This document shows positions 48,961-63,840 of a stretch of DNA of 64,000 nucleotides, piece by piece. The stretch comes from Lucifuga dentata (Eukaryota; Chordata; Actinopteri; Ophidiiformes; Bythitidae). How positions within the stretch are numbered: position 1 is the first letter of the stretch; each line of letters starts with the position of its first letter. A program made the position numbers and the translations under genes. The notes beneath the pieces were generated by a model. The model was not told the origin of the DNA. It saw only the letters and a list, made by a program, of their open reading frames with translations, and searched no databases. The DNA is taken from the NCBI GenBank assembly GCA_014773175.1, contig VXCM01000693.1, positions 1-64,000 on the forward strand, given 5' to 3'.

Positions 48961-50402
48961 ACAGCTGCATTTGTAAAGAGAGTTTAAAAGGAAGACATTC
49001 TAAATATTGAAATGCAAATACATTTATTTGTTTGGAGACAGATTAAATCAGCAGGCCATATGTTGTGGTTATGGAAAACACTGTGATAGTTTGAATATAT
49101 TGAATGCTATAATCCGTTTGCCTGTCACTCCTTTGTTAATGTCTGACAAAACTACACCAGAGGATTATTCAACTGCAAATACACTGTTGCCAGAGCTCGC
49201 CAGCTCTGAATGCTTCATCTCAGTTATAACTGTAAAGCTAAATGGAGAGTCTCCTTACATTCACAGACAAATGTCAACTTCACCATGTGTGATTTCTTCA
49301 TCAGCACCATTTAAAGCACCAGTAAACACTAAGATTCTTCACTTAAGAAGAGATGGATAATGTAATGTTAATGATAGCACTGACAAAAGAACAGCATGCT
49401 TTCCAGAAGCATGAATGTATCTCCCTGTGAAAGAGTCTTCAGCAACCACACAGTCACAAACACTGAGGGGCTCTCTGCTTCTTGGTGTTTTTGCATGAAT
49501 TTGAATACATACCTAAGCTCAACAGTTTCTTTGTTAGCGCCCTCTGTTCCTGGACTCTTTAATGAATAGAGCTGTGAGAGCAGCGAGAAGCCCATGGTGG
49601 GATTTTTCTGAGCGGTCACTTGTTTTCACAGAACTCATTTGTCCGAGGGAACCACTTAGTGTAGATGATGGGTGTTATAGAAGTGAAAAGCATAAGTGCC
49701 AGGGAATGTCCTGGGGAAACTGAGAGGAGATGTTTTTCCCATCTGTGGGGAGCATCTCCACTGGCTGGCAGCGATTTGTCCAACTGCTTGTAGAAAGGAG
49801 GCTGACACTGTCACACAGACCAGAGATACAATGCACCAGATTCTCCTAAGGTCCAAAGTGATTTTATTGTAATTAGTATATCATTATTCATGAAGTTATC
49901 ATCACATCTTTCACTTCTTACTCATCCTGTTATGCTTTATTGTCCTTGTTATGTCTTCTCACAATTTAATTTTCGAAAATAGTCCTTATTGCCATATGGG
50001 ATGTTGGATATATGGAAGTAAACATTAATCATCACCAAATTAGTTGTGAATTTAAAGTAGTATGAACCATATACAACATAATACACATAAATACACACTA
50101 ATGTATGCTGGAGGAATATCCCAACACCCACTGGTTTAGATGCTGATTGCACCCTATGATCTAGAGTTTGTAATTCAGCATGTGTTTAGACTGTGGGAGG
50201 AAACCAGCTCACCTGAAGGAATACACACATACACACGTCAACACTATCATGTACATGATTCTTCATGGGAACATTTAAGCATCAGCAACATAGAAAGAAC
50301 CCAGCTTGATAGTGAAATCTATCTAAAACTATTCCAAGCATTTTACTGCAAAAACAGCAGTGACATCATTCTTCAGTATAGACTTTTTTTCTACACAGAC
50401 AT

Positions 50403-50456
<54 letters not shown>
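50403..50456. repeat. (CA)n microsatellite
   Basis: Pure CA dinucleotide run of about 53 bases. Confidence 0.95.
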
Positions 50457-51668
50457 GTGAAGCAAACTCAAGTGTTATGAAACTATGAAATCCTTGCAGG
50501 ACAGTTCAACAATCTGTCTTCAATCAATAAAACACATGTAATACTGTATAGCAGCATGAACTGCATTCCCTCCAGGCAATACAGATAATGAAAAACCTAA
50601 TATCCTTAAAAATTTAATATCCCAAAATTCATACTCCAAAACATTCATTCTATCAAACTTTGAGTTACTGAGGCTTATGAGTTTGAGAAAAGTAGTCTTT
50701 AATTTAAGGTTTGTGGATTGAGTTCATATCTATCCTGCTATATATTGATTTTTAATATTATTGGTTTGCAGTGGTTTATTAAATCTGTTGATGTGTGGCA
50801 CAAAGGAACTGGAGAGGCTCTATCTTATTGTTTCCTTCCCACACATTGTGTCAGGTGAAAAGAATCTTCTTTTGGTGTCAGCTTCAAATGGTTCTTGTGT
50901 CATGTGACACTACTGCTAAATTGCACTTCCCTCCTTTCTCTCATGTTGCTACTGAGCTGGAAATTTTAACACCTTGAAATAAGACAGCTCAGCTCCCTAA
51001 TTAGCACATGAAAACGTCTATCAAAGTGAGAGGAAATATTCCAGTGACTGGAAGGTTGGGCAGATTCAGGACACATACAATCAGTTATAATACCAGCTAT
51101 TGGTTTGCAGCTGCACCTTCCCTTCTTCTTGTCTGTCTTCATCCTGTCTAGAGCTGTTGTTTTCTTTTTTTTTTCTTTTTCTTTTCCACAGGATATCAGA
51201 AGAATAAATTAGCATTCATTGTTCAGAACCCTGTGGCTATAATTTAGAAAAAAATACTTGTGATTGTGTGACAGGAGAGCTGCACTCTAGTCTTAATAAC
51301 AGGCAAACTTTCTGAAATTATCAAGTTTATTTCACAAATACTAGAGGCTAGAAGTGGTACTTTAAAGCTCAAAGACACAGATAATAAAGAGGAACATTTT
51401 TCACAGACAGATCCATGTACTCCAGAACATTATGAGCTTTCTTTTTCTGTTTTTGAGGAGAGTAGAAACAAATTCATTAAAAGATTTTAGAGTCCGTCCT
51501 AGTTTTGAAAAATTTAAAAAGTTGATGGGCACAAGAAATATTTGAAGATTTGTTTCTGGTTAAGTTTAAGAAAATATTGTGCAGGTTTTAATTTCTCTGT
51601 TTAATTGACCTATATGTATGTGAAAAGTGTTTTGGTTTGTATCTTTGGTCTATTGTTATTATTTCCCT

Positions 51669-51701
51669 ATTTGCTGTTTTTTTTTTTTTTTTTTTTTTTT
51701 T
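51669..51701. repeat. Poly-T run
   Basis: T homopolymer of about 32 bases without a gap base. Confidence 0.9.
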
Positions 51702-52185
51702 GGCTGACACGAGAGTGAAACCACTAATTATTCTGAACCTGGTCCTGGTTGAGACAATGAAACACAACAGCCAATGTAAAAACCTGAGTTCTGCTCTGCT
51801 CGGTTTATTGAAAAGCATTGAGAAGGCGATGGCACACAATGGAAACTCAGCTCATTCTGTCACATCAGCCAGTGAATGAAGAGAAACTCCCAGCATCCAT
51901 GTAAAAACTCTGAACTGCATTCACTTTACTGTGGTTTAGTCCACATTGTTTTTACATTATGCAGTAATTTCTTATGTGCAGAAACAAAATCAAATAATAC
52001 TCAGATGTTTCTGTTTGTACAACATACAATATGTGTTTCTTATTAGCATTAAAATCATGTTTTACAAGTATTACAAATGGGAAGAAACACTGGTTAAAAC
52101 TAACAAACATCTAATTAAATTTGTTAACTGCTGGAGTTACGGGAAAACCACCACCATGTACCCTCAGTACATTTTAGTTTGATAT

Positions 52186-54310
52186 AGTCTCCCTAGATAG
52201 TTTTATTAAGCTTGTAACCTCTTTTAAACCCACCACCTGCATGCTTGATCCTCTCCCTGCCAAATCTTTTAAAGACTTATGCCCAGCACTTGGTCCTAGC
52301 CTGCTAAACATCATAAATAAGTCCCTTTCCACAGGGGACACATTTAAAACGGCTGTTATCAAACCTAATTAAAAAAACACCAACACTGGATTCAAGCATT
52401 CTTAATAATTATAAACCAATCTCATGTTTCCTTTTCTCTCCAAAATCCTGGAACATTTAGTATCGGACCAGCTTATAGATTATCTTACCTCGAACAATCT
52501 ATTTGAACCTTTTCGGTCTGGTTTCAGGCCATTTCACGGCACTGAAACCACCCTGACCAAAGTAGTTAATGACTGCTTCTTACTGCTGATTCTGGCTCCG
52601 CCTCTATTCTAATCCTCCTTGATGTTATTGCAGCATTTGATACTGTCGACCATGAGATTTTGCTTCATCACCTTGAGGACTGCCTGGGAATCCATGACAT
52701 TGCATTTTCTTGGCTCAGGTCCTACCTTACAAATAGTACTCAATTTGTTTCATTAAACGATACAACATCATCTCATTATCCTGTAAGGTTAGGTGTTCCT
52801 CAGTGTTCTGTACTTGGCCCATACTCTTTTCAATTTATATGCTCCTGTTTGGAAACCTAATTCACAGTTTTAGTATAAAGTTCCACTCTTATGCTGATGA
52901 TACTCAGCTTTATGTTGCCATGAATCCAAATGATCAATCAGCACGTTTTAACCTGGAGGCCTGTCTCCTGGCTGTTAAAGGCTGGATGACAAGGAACTTT
53001 CTTTCTCTAATGTCGACAAAACTGAAATGCTAATCCTAGACCCAAAGAAAAAAAGTTTTCCTCTCGAGGAAATTTCAGTCAATTTTAACCACAGTTCCAT
53101 TAAACGATCTTCAGCTGTCAGAAACCTTGGAGTAACAATTGATGCAGATCTGTCCTTCAGTCACATCAATAATGTTACCAGGATTGCCTCCGCAATATAC
53201 CCAGGATTAGACTGTTCTTTAACATGCCAGATGCAGATCACACTTTTTTTAACCTCTAGACTCAATTACTTCAATGTACTTTTGGCTCTACTCTGGCTAT
53301 GTACTGTAATGTTCTCTGGCTTAATCTACTGCTCTGAAAAAACTGCAGCTTGTTCAAAACACATGCAGCCTGGATCCTAACTAGAACCTGTAAATTCAAA
53401 CATATCACACCTGTCTTATCCCCCCTATGTTGGCTTTAAGGTTCTCCTCCTTACTTATAAAATATTGCATGGCCTGGTCCCATTACACTTAAGGAAACTC
53501 ATTTCCCCATATGTTGCTACATGTTCTCTGAGATCCCAAGAGGCAGACCTGCTCGTTATCCCAAGCACCAAGACAAATCCTTAAGAAACAGAGCCTTCTT
53601 CTACCACACTCTTCTTCTTTGGAATAAACTCCCTGCAGCCATAAAAGAGGCTGACTCGATTGAAAGGTTTAAATCCTGACTCAAAACCCATCAATTCTCA
53701 TTGCATTTTGAATGAGCATAGCCCTCCATCTAACAGGAGGTAGGCATGGTTCTCTGTGGTGTGGGATAGTGAAAAGCAAGCCTAAATCTTTGCTAGGTCA
53801 GCAGTGTGAGGTGTGGATGGGGCTCACCATTTATCTATCAGGCTTTTTCCATTCTCACATGACTTCTGCTAATTGTGCACCCTCCCCCCCCCACTATGAG
53901 ACTCAGATCAGATCACTATGAGATCTCAGATTTTAGTCACCATAACATTGATTTCATATTGACTAAACTGACACTGGGTCATTAATTATTTGCTGTTCAT
54001 ATTGTTCTGTAATATTTCCTTGATTTTGATCTTTGTTATTTACCTGTTTCTACACCTGTGGCTCCGATTGCCCACCCGATCGTTTGAGGAGAGGGAATCT
54101 CATTTTGAATAGCCTCTCCAGAGGTTTCTTCCATTTTCCTTATACAATAAAGTTTTTAGGGAATTTTTCCTTAGAGAGCTTGGGCTGGGTCAGGAACCAC
54201 TAATGTCCGGGTCTGTAAAGCCCTTTGAGAGCTTGTATACTGTTTTGAGTATACCTTTGAGACATTGTGTGATACTGGGCTATACAAATAAACTTGACAT
54301 GACTTGACTT
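52186..54310 (+). mobile_element. Broken L2-type LINE, ORF2 C-terminal half and 3' tail
   Basis: Translation in shifting frames gives, in order: LPAKSFKDLCPALG, FLSKILEHLVSDQL, NLFEPFRSGFRPFHGTET, AAFDTVDHEILLHHLEDCLG (motif A), RLGVPQCSVLGP (motif B; the usual GVPQGSVLGP has Gly changed to Cys), HSYADDTQLY (motif C, YADD near 52890), VRNLGVTIDADLSF, then a terminal WNKLPAAIKEADSIERFK-like block. Stops and frameshifts occur at about 52370, 52612, 52860 and 53033, so it is inactive. The 3' end has AAGCCCTTTGAGAG and an ATACAAATAAACTTGAC tail. No endonuclease was seen. The L2 clade is assigned from remembered similarity. Confidence 0.78.
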
Positions 54311-54377
54311 GGGAAAGCTGTTGTCTCACAATTTAAGGGTGTCTGAATTAGCATATCTTTGGCAAACAGACCATTAA

Positions 54378-54956
54378 AGGACCATCCCATCCATTTTGCA
54401 TGTTTGAGCCTAATATATTCAATTTTCATATACATAAGACTACTGACAATCATTTCCCAAAGCATACTACTGGAATGGTGAGTTAAAAAAACAAAAAAGA
54501 AAAATCAGATCACCATTGGTTTCAGTTCATTCTGGTATGCTGCTAAAATCAACTTGTTGATACTTGAAACATTCTTGGGAAAGGTAATCCATTATCATAA
54601 ACAACACATGCATTCAGGTTATTTTTTTTCGCAGTTTCGTAATTTTAGCATTTAAACACAATAAAAAGCAGTGAATGTATGTTTCCACTGGGGAATATAG
54701 TCCCAAAAGAGGTCCTGCGCTTATGGAAAAATTTAAACAACTGTGACTTCATAATGCAGTGTAACTATTAGCAGGCGAAACATCAATTTTTAAGGTGGGT
54801 ATATCGCTTGAATATTTGATTTTGAAAGATTAAGAGATTTTGCAAAATATCAGGAAGGCTGAAATATGGTTTTATCATTTGGGAAATGATTGTCAGTAAT
54901 CCTAAAAGAAATTTAATATATTAGGCCCAAACATGCAAAATGGATGGTATGGTCCT
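54378..54956 (+). mobile_element. TTAA-family MITE copy
   Basis: Flanked by TTAA at 54374-54377 and 54957-54960. The ends are AGGACCATCCCATCCATTTT and AAAATGGATGGTATGGTCCT, a near-perfect inverted pair. The interior shares ATTCTGGTATGCTG, GGGAATATAGTCCCAAAAG and ATTTTGAAAGATTAAG with the other copies. Non-coding, 579 bases. Confidence 0.9.
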
Positions 54957-56473
54957 TTAACACTCTATCAGAAAAATATAACACAAAGCTTTATCTAGTG
55001 TAATCTGTTTATAAACTTACATGCATCTTGTTTTTGCATTTGATGTAATGATAAAAAATTTCTCTATGACTCTCACTGGACATTCACTTTTTTATATACT
55101 GTACAAAGTTTTACTAACACAAACAATTATACATATTACATTTTAAAAACACATTATACTAAAACCAGTACTATGTGGGTACTAGGTTGTGCATATTTAT
55201 TATGCATTACATGCATTTCTGGATCTTTGTTAAGTGACAGCGGTGGGTTTCCATTCTGAACTTTCACTGCACATGTCATTTACTGTGTCTACTGTATGGC
55301 TCAGCTTGACAGGGGCCTCAGGGACATACAGTTCAGTACATACAGATGGACTTTCAATGTTGAAAAAATCATGACTGACACATAAGTAAGAGACAGCCTA
55401 TGTTCCAGCTGTCTGATATCTGTCCTCAGAGCCTCAGCTCTTTAGAGGAAACACTGGCCTGGAATCCCACATTACTATTCCTGAGGACGCATATCCTGCA
55501 TGTGAATACACATTATTTCAACTGAAAACTTGCAAATGACTGCAGTCCAGTGAAGACTTTGATCTGATGAGATTAAAAACAAATCTACAGAATGTACTGT
55601 ATTTTTTGCATAAAAACTGACACAAGAAATTCTTTTGGTTTGATCTACAGAAACATTTAACATACAATGTGTTATGAGCTTGTGGTGTACAGAGAATTAA
55701 AGTTAGAGATTTGTCACAGATCAGGTCTTTATATACTATATATTCTATATAGAGCTCACTGGCCTTGGATTAGCTCGATCACTCGCTACAGTCCAATATT
55801 TTAATGTCCAATTGGTTCTTCAGTTTGTATGCGCTTGTGGATAGCAGCTTTGTGACAGAAGATAAATACAATACAATACTGTGCAAATTGACATTTCATT
55901 CTCAGTAATTCTAAAAGCATATGTAAGCATACTCAAGGTTGAGGACATTTTCAATGGATATTAGGTTTGTTTTAGACTGAGACTAGGCTTAATCCCTGTC
56001 CAGGAAACTGTCTATTGGAGAATTTAAAAAAAGCCAAACTTAGATGCCTATAATGTACTGTCATAATCACCATTATATATTAAATGCTACCTGTTATGCT
56101 AAGAAGATCGATCAGCTAATTAATACCATAATAGGTAAATACTCTAATACCTGACCTCATATATTTTTAACTTCTAAAAGAATTAAGAAGTTGTTGATTT
56201 TAGTTGTAGAAATACAATTTGTAGAAAATACAAGTATTAATTTTAATTAATATGCAAATTTATGCAGTAAGGTGCATTATTTGGTCAGACCATTGACTCA
56301 AGAGATGTAAAAGTAAGCCTCTATCATATAATATTTTTGAATATTCTTTTTCTGACCTATGTTACAATTGTGGGCCAGTTTGGTCTTTAAACCAGCTGAA
56401 TGAGGCATGTATTTGGTGTGATTAGGTTAAGCAGTGTACGTTAATGCAATGCTCTCAAAATGACATCAGCAGA

Positions 56474-56515
56474 TGTACACACACACACACATACACACAC
56501 ACACACACACACACT
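56474..56515. repeat. (CA)n microsatellite
   Basis: CA run with one AT interruption. Confidence 0.9.
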
Positions 56516-56654
56516 GCATATACCTGTACATTTACTACAGTCACAACATATAATTAAGAAAACAAATGCAATACAAAGTTTTAGAACCCTATGCATTATG
56601 TATGCATTATTTATTAAACCCATATTATGGGTGCTTTTATATGCCTTGTAATGG

Positions 56655-56697
<43 letters not shown>
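56655..56697. repeat. (GA)n microsatellite
   Basis: Pure GA run of about 40 bases; it gives Arg-Glu repeats in chance open frames. Confidence 0.95.
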
Positions 56698-56699
<2 letters not shown>

Positions 56700-58943
56700 T
56701 TTATGGGGAGGAACAGACGGTTACTGTCACACACTCCAGTGCTGTCCTGAAAAGGTGCGCTGTCAAGCTTCTCCAGGATTGTATTGATGAAGGCCAACCG
56801 CCTGTCTGAAAACCCTGGAAGAGGAAACTACCTTATTATCATGCATGTGTGACTGACTCAGTGTAGTCTGCTGCATATAAAATACTGTATGTCCAAGGCA
56901 GCATAAATGAATCTGTTAATGCAAGAGTGTAATCAAGCCTCCCCATGCATTAAAAAAACAAAAAAACAAAAAAACAAAAAAAAAGAAACATGTCTCACAG
57001 TGGATAATTTGATGAGACCTCTGCCCTATATTCTTCCAGAAACACTGGAAAGGACTACTGGAGGGTGTATTGCGCTTGTCGAAATACATCATATTTACTC
57101 AATTCTTCCCCTCAAGAGCATGAGTGCGCCTCTTCCTCTTCCATCTCTTGTCTCTGGGGTGTTTTAATGAAGGAGGTTAAGCGCTTGAGTATTCTGAGTT
57201 TAGGGTTAATGTCAATAATTTCTTAGGCCAGCTAAACACAGAATGTTTGCATTGCCGTCACCATGTAAGCTGTCCTTCCTCTACACTTCAGTCTAGTAAT
57301 GTTTATTTACCAGTGTTTCACTTTATATTAAATAATGGCCAGAGCACAGGAAAGTAAATGCGTCTGTAGGAGAGAAATGTGTGATCAACTATATGCAAAT
57401 TTAGCAAGAATATAAATGTTACACAAGAGGTTGAGCAATAAAGAAACAAACGTGCAAAAAAAAAAAAATCACTTAAGATTTCTTCTTCTTGAATTCATCT
57501 GTTTATCTATTTGACTTTAAAACTACTTGAAAAGATTTAGATTTAAGCTTGTTTAGCTTCATAGAAGCAATAAAACTTTTTTCAGAACAATTCTTAGAAT
57601 TTTTCATGAAATTCTAGTTAATTTGTCTTTTAGTTCAGCTCTGATAGTCTAAAACAGAACAACAACAGAACTTCGAGAAACATTAAAACATGCATGGAAA
57701 TACACATTTAGCATTTAGTTGCAGACGAAATGACTTATTAGGAGACTTTAGGATTGGTCTTATTGAAAGAAAACCATAACAGAAGTTGTTTTTTCCAGTA
57801 AGAAAAATAGACTAAATACCTCACTAAGAGAAATCAAGATTAATTATGCTGAAAAAACTCCAATAATCCTGCACAGATGATTCATAGGATTATTTATGAT
57901 TTAATGTGATGTGATTTAGTCTTTTTAAAACAATATCTTGAGACCTTAATTTCCTGTTTTTTTGCAATGCAGAACATGCATTTTATTTATATACTGGCCA
58001 ACCACACATCCTGGTTCATATTATACTGATATAATAGTTATATAATGGATTGATAACTTTTCACACTCTCAATGGGTGGAATGAGCAAGCTGGAGGATGG
58101 AGTGGTACTTTTAATAGGACTGTATGAGAAAATGGAAGGTTCCAATTACATCCACAGGGATGTCATTGTTTGGAAGGCCTCCAGGCATAGCATGAAGCCT
58201 GAGGGAGGAGGGAGTTCTACTGAAGCAATGTGCACTCATGAATTTTCACTAAGCTTTGTGTCTCATGAGAAATCCTGAAAGAAATGACACAATTTCACCA
58301 GCTTTCTCTCAGTTACATTTGTAATGCAAACTGGGGAAGATAATTGGCATGACGTCATGCTATGGCTTCAACACAGCCTTTTAAACAAGCTTGTGTAAAA
58401 TGTTCAACACTGTCACCTTGCTGAGATTTAAAAGATTATCATCCAGCCCCATCACTCCCAGCACTATCATCCCCACAAAATAATCAATATATTTGTCTGA
58501 GTTAGGCGGACAGCATAACTTCAGGCAGATATTATCAGTTCAAAGAGACACTATGGTTTGTCCTGCACATTGAATTACTGGACAGAAAGGCTTTACCCGG
58601 AGAAAACAGCAACACACCCTGATAACGTTCTTATCTGTGTGCCATTTTGCTGTTGTCTGGCACTCGGATTTGTGGCAGCAGCAGCTGCTGATGTGGATCC
58701 CTGACAGGATAAACAGTTTGAGACAGAGGTGCACGGATTGTCCCTGTTTCTTTGGCACAGACCCGACACACATCAGAGAGCAGCTCTTGTATTTGAATGA
58801 CTCCACCACCAGCTACAGATTAAAAGTATACGAAATTAAAAATAACTCCCCCACAAACTCCCTTTTAGAGGTAAACTCATGATAAATGTCATTTCATCAC
58901 AGTTGTGGTATTCACAATTTCTACATTTAGCAATATTTTGTGT

Positions 58944-58944
<1 letters not shown>

Positions 58945-58974
<30 letters not shown>
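58945..58974. repeat. Poly-T run
   Basis: T homopolymer of 30 bases about 620 bases before the grm2 exon. Confidence 0.9.
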
Positions 58975-58975
<1 letters not shown>

Positions 58976-59595
58976 GAACCAACAGTATGACCCTATGTTG
59001 AAGATGCTTTTTAAGGCTCTTGTTGAACTTCTTAGAAATGCTAATGGTGGTAACCTTTATAGGTTAGCTCTAATATCAACAGCAGCAATAATTGGCCAGT
59101 TGATATGACTGGCATTAGCCCATGCATTGTACATTACATTTACTACATCTATCTACACTTACAGCACATCACCCCCCCCCAGTATCAGACAGCAACTTGC
59201 AACTTATAATTTTCATTTTCATATTAACACAAAGCAACCAGTTTTGCCATAGCACAAAATCCTAAATATGTGAAATTATGCTATTTAAAAAATATATCAG
59301 TCTTACATACAAAAATACAAAATGAGCTCTTAAATTACCATAATGCTGCACTTCATGCAAGTATTTAAGCAAGCTTCCTACACATCCACACAATATCTAC
59401 AATGGTTATTTGCAATAATAAAAGAAATTATCATTGATTAGAAACACTTTCTCCTTCAAACTGTTTTCTGTAACTGGTGCTGTATAACTGGCATCAAATG
59501 ATAACAGCAGGAAATCAGTTCCCTTAGACATACAGAAGATGAGATGAAGCTTTATACTGTAAGCTCACTGAAATATCTTTCATCTCTTTCTATAG

Positions 59596-61235
<1,640 letters not shown>

Positions 61236-62299
61236 CTCCATTCAGACCTGCAGATACTGACAACATGGTGCGTTTCGACACTGTTGGTGACAGCATTAGC
61301 CGCTACAACATCTTTCATTACCACAAAGAGGAGGGAAAGTTTATCTACAAGAAGGTCGGTTTCTGGGACCAAAACCTGACCCTGAACACCAGTCTCATAT
61401 CTTGGCGTGGCAATGTGCCTGTCACGTCCCAGTGTAGTGACCCCTGCAGGAAGAATGAGGTGAAGAGTATGCAGCCTGGAGATGTGTGTTGCTGGATCTG
61501 TATCCCCTGTCAACCCTACCAGTACCTGCAGGATGAGTTCACCTGTGCAGACTGTAGCTTTGGACAATGGCCCCTGGATAACCTGACAGGCTGCTATGAG
61601 CTTCCGGAAGAGTACATCCGGTGGGAAGATGCATGGGCCATTGGGCCTGTTACTATCTCTTGCCTTGGCATATTGTGTACTTTATCAGTAATAGGCCTGT
61701 TCTTCAAGCACAATGAGACACCTGTGGTGAAGGCCAGTGGACGTGAACTCTCCTACATCCTCTTACTGGGAGTGCTGATGTGCTACGGCATTACTTTCAT
61801 CTACATCATCAAGCCTTCCACTGTTGTATGTACCCTACGCAGACTTGGCCTGGGCACTTCTTTTGCCGTGTGTTACTCAGCTCTGCTAACAAAGACCAAC
61901 CGCATTGCTCGGATCTTCAGTGGGGTGAAAGATGGAGCCCAGCGGCCACGTTTCATCAGCCCGGCCTCCCAGGTAGCAATCTGTGGAGCACTGATCTCCT
62001 GCCAGCTGTTGGTAGCTGTTATCTGGCTGCTGGTGGAAACTCCAGGGGTTAGAAAGGAGGTGAACCCAGAGAAAAGAGATGTGGTCACCCTCAAGTGTAA
62101 CAGCAAAGACTCCAGCATGCTCCTCTCACTTACCTACAACTGCATCCTCATCATCCTCTGCACTGTCTACGCCTTCAAGACCAGAAAGTGCCCTGAAAAC
62201 TTCAATGAAGCAAAATTTATTGGGTTCACTATGTATACCACCTGCATCATCTGGCTAGCCTTCCAGCCCATCTTCTATGTCACTGCCAGCGACTACAGG
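61236..62299 (+). CDS. grm2: Metabotropic glutamate receptor 2, third coding exon (cysteine-rich domain, TM1-TM6)
   Basis: The exon encodes residues 450-804. APFRPADTDN opens it, as in GRM2 (GRM3 differs here). The cysteine-rich domain spans about 516-569 with the nine expected cysteines, including VCCWICIPC. Membrane segments run roughly TM1 584-606, TM2 620-642, TM3 650-668, TM4 694-716, TM5 746-763 and TM6 776-798. KTNRIARIF and ISPASQVAIC flank intracellular loop 2; KTRKCPENFNEAKFIGF is loop 3 into TM6. TM6 reads WLAFQPIFYVTAS where mammalian group II receptors have WLAFLPIFYVTSS, so Q793 (CAG, 62264-62266) replaces Leu. The donor GTAACT begins at 62300, phase 0. TM7 and the C-tail, about 80-90 residues, lie beyond the window. 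Confidence 0.95.
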
Positions 62300-63220
62300 G
62301 TAACTACCTATGCTGCAAACACAGTATTGAAATGACATAATGGAGTGCATACTCAGAAACAGAGGTACAGGAGAGGTACATTTATACTGAAAAAGTACCT
62401 TTTTAATAGCTGTACCATAGCAGGCACATAGTAGGTCCTATAATAGATCAACCATAAAGGTACAAAGTAGTTTCTGATTGTTTAATGCTCTCATTTGTTC
62501 CAATTTAATGTGCTTCTTCTTTCTTTTCATAATTTTATGAAAAGAAACAAAATGAAAAATAAAATAAAATGAAGTAAAAAATTATTAAATCAACAAAGAA
62601 GTGTTATAGCCATAATGATAACAGTTTAAGTTCAACAATCTAGTGCATTGTACAAATAAGTAGTACAATGAACCTGATTGTGTGATCTAACAGAGCCAAT
62701 CCAAAGTCAGTCCAGAGTCTTGGCTGTATTTAGGCTGAATAGTTCTACAAAGATACAAATGTTAATGGTGTAAAAAATTGCAAGAAAGTGTACTGTAATG
62801 CACTTATATCAGGTACTTCCTTGGTGACTAGCTTGTTTACTCCAAAAGGTTCCATTCTAGATTCCCTATTTCTAAGCGTAGATAGACTTTGTTTTTCTAG
62901 AAAGTTCTTAACAAAATTTGAATGCCCATTATTGTGGAATAATAAAGACATAGTATAAATGACAATCCCTTGTGTTTTTACCATTCCTAAAGAAGAAGTC
63001 ACTTTCCCATTCCATTTGATCACCTTCACCTACTCTCATGAAAGAGTTCACTTTCTTTTCATGTGTGCTGAAGAATCTTTCAAGGCGAGACCAAAGACTG
63101 TGGAGAGGTCTGAATATACAGAGCAAAATAATTAGTGACAGTCAACCGATTCATGGATTACTAACTGCTTGATGAGACATTTTGTGTTCAAAAGATGAAT
63201 TCTGAAGATTTAATGCAGAT

Positions 63221-63258
63221 TTTTTTTTTTTTTTTTTTNTTTTTTTTTTTTTTTTTTT
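63221..63258. repeat. Poly-T run with a gap base
   Basis: T homopolymer with one N at 63239. Confidence 0.9.
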
Positions 63259-63414
63259 CAAATTAGGACGTTACCAACACAGAATAATAAACTGACCCTA
63301 CATTCAGCCCACTAAGGATTAATATGACCTCTAATGCCTTGCCATATAGGAATGCAGTCTTTTAGCCATGACCTGAAAATGACCATGAACAATTTGGATA
63401 TATATTCATAGCTG

Positions 63415-63467
63415 TTTTTTTTTTTTTTTTTTTTTTTTTTNTTTTTTTTTTTTTTTTTTTTTTTTTT
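63415..63467. repeat. Poly-T run with a gap base
   Basis: T homopolymer of about 52 bases with one N at 63441, the longest in the window. Confidence 0.9.
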
Positions 63468-63474
63468 CTGTTCA

Positions 63475-63660
63475 GTGCAAAGAGAAATTAGACAAAATAG
63501 GCATAAAACTGACAGAGTGCATTCAGTTATGATTAATGGTGCCTTAGGCAGACTCAAGGCTATACCATTTGGTCAGGATGTACACAAGGCCTTTGTTGTT
63601 CAAACAGATAGGGGGATGGGGGTGGGGTGTCTCCTATCACACACGCTTTGTTTCATCATG
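63475..63660 (+). pseudogene. Possible Gypsy-type RNase H fragment
   Basis: One frame gives LKAIPFGQDVHKAFVVQTDR and then GMGVGCLLSH. Ty3/Gypsy polymerases have a similar P(F)(I/V)(L/V)QTDAS..G.GAVLSQ block at the start of RNase H. The DAS triplet is damaged and nothing else of a retrotransposon is visible next to it, so this is tentative. Confidence 0.3.
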
Positions 63661-63819
63661 AGGTACCTCGGGCTTTTCATGTCTGTAGTGATCAGCCGTT
63701 CTGGCAGCCAACCCATGAACCCAAACCCTTCAACTTATACCTTCCTGATCCTGAATAGGCTTTATAAAAGAATGAACACTGTAGATTAGAATATGAGGGC
63801 TCCCACTGGACAGATAGAC

Positions 63820-63840
63820 AGACACACACACACACACACA
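63820..63840. repeat. Short (CA)n microsatellite
   Basis: About ten CA units. Confidence 0.85.

Noticed and set aside
49007..49360. Open frame of 117 codons at 49007-49360
   Set aside because: No recognisable domain, no splice context and AT-driven codon use; chance frame in an intron.
62300..62335. Continuation of the receptor frame past the donor (11 codons then stop)
   Set aside because: The expected next residues VQTTTM are not encoded; GTAACT at 62300 is a normal donor, so this is intron.
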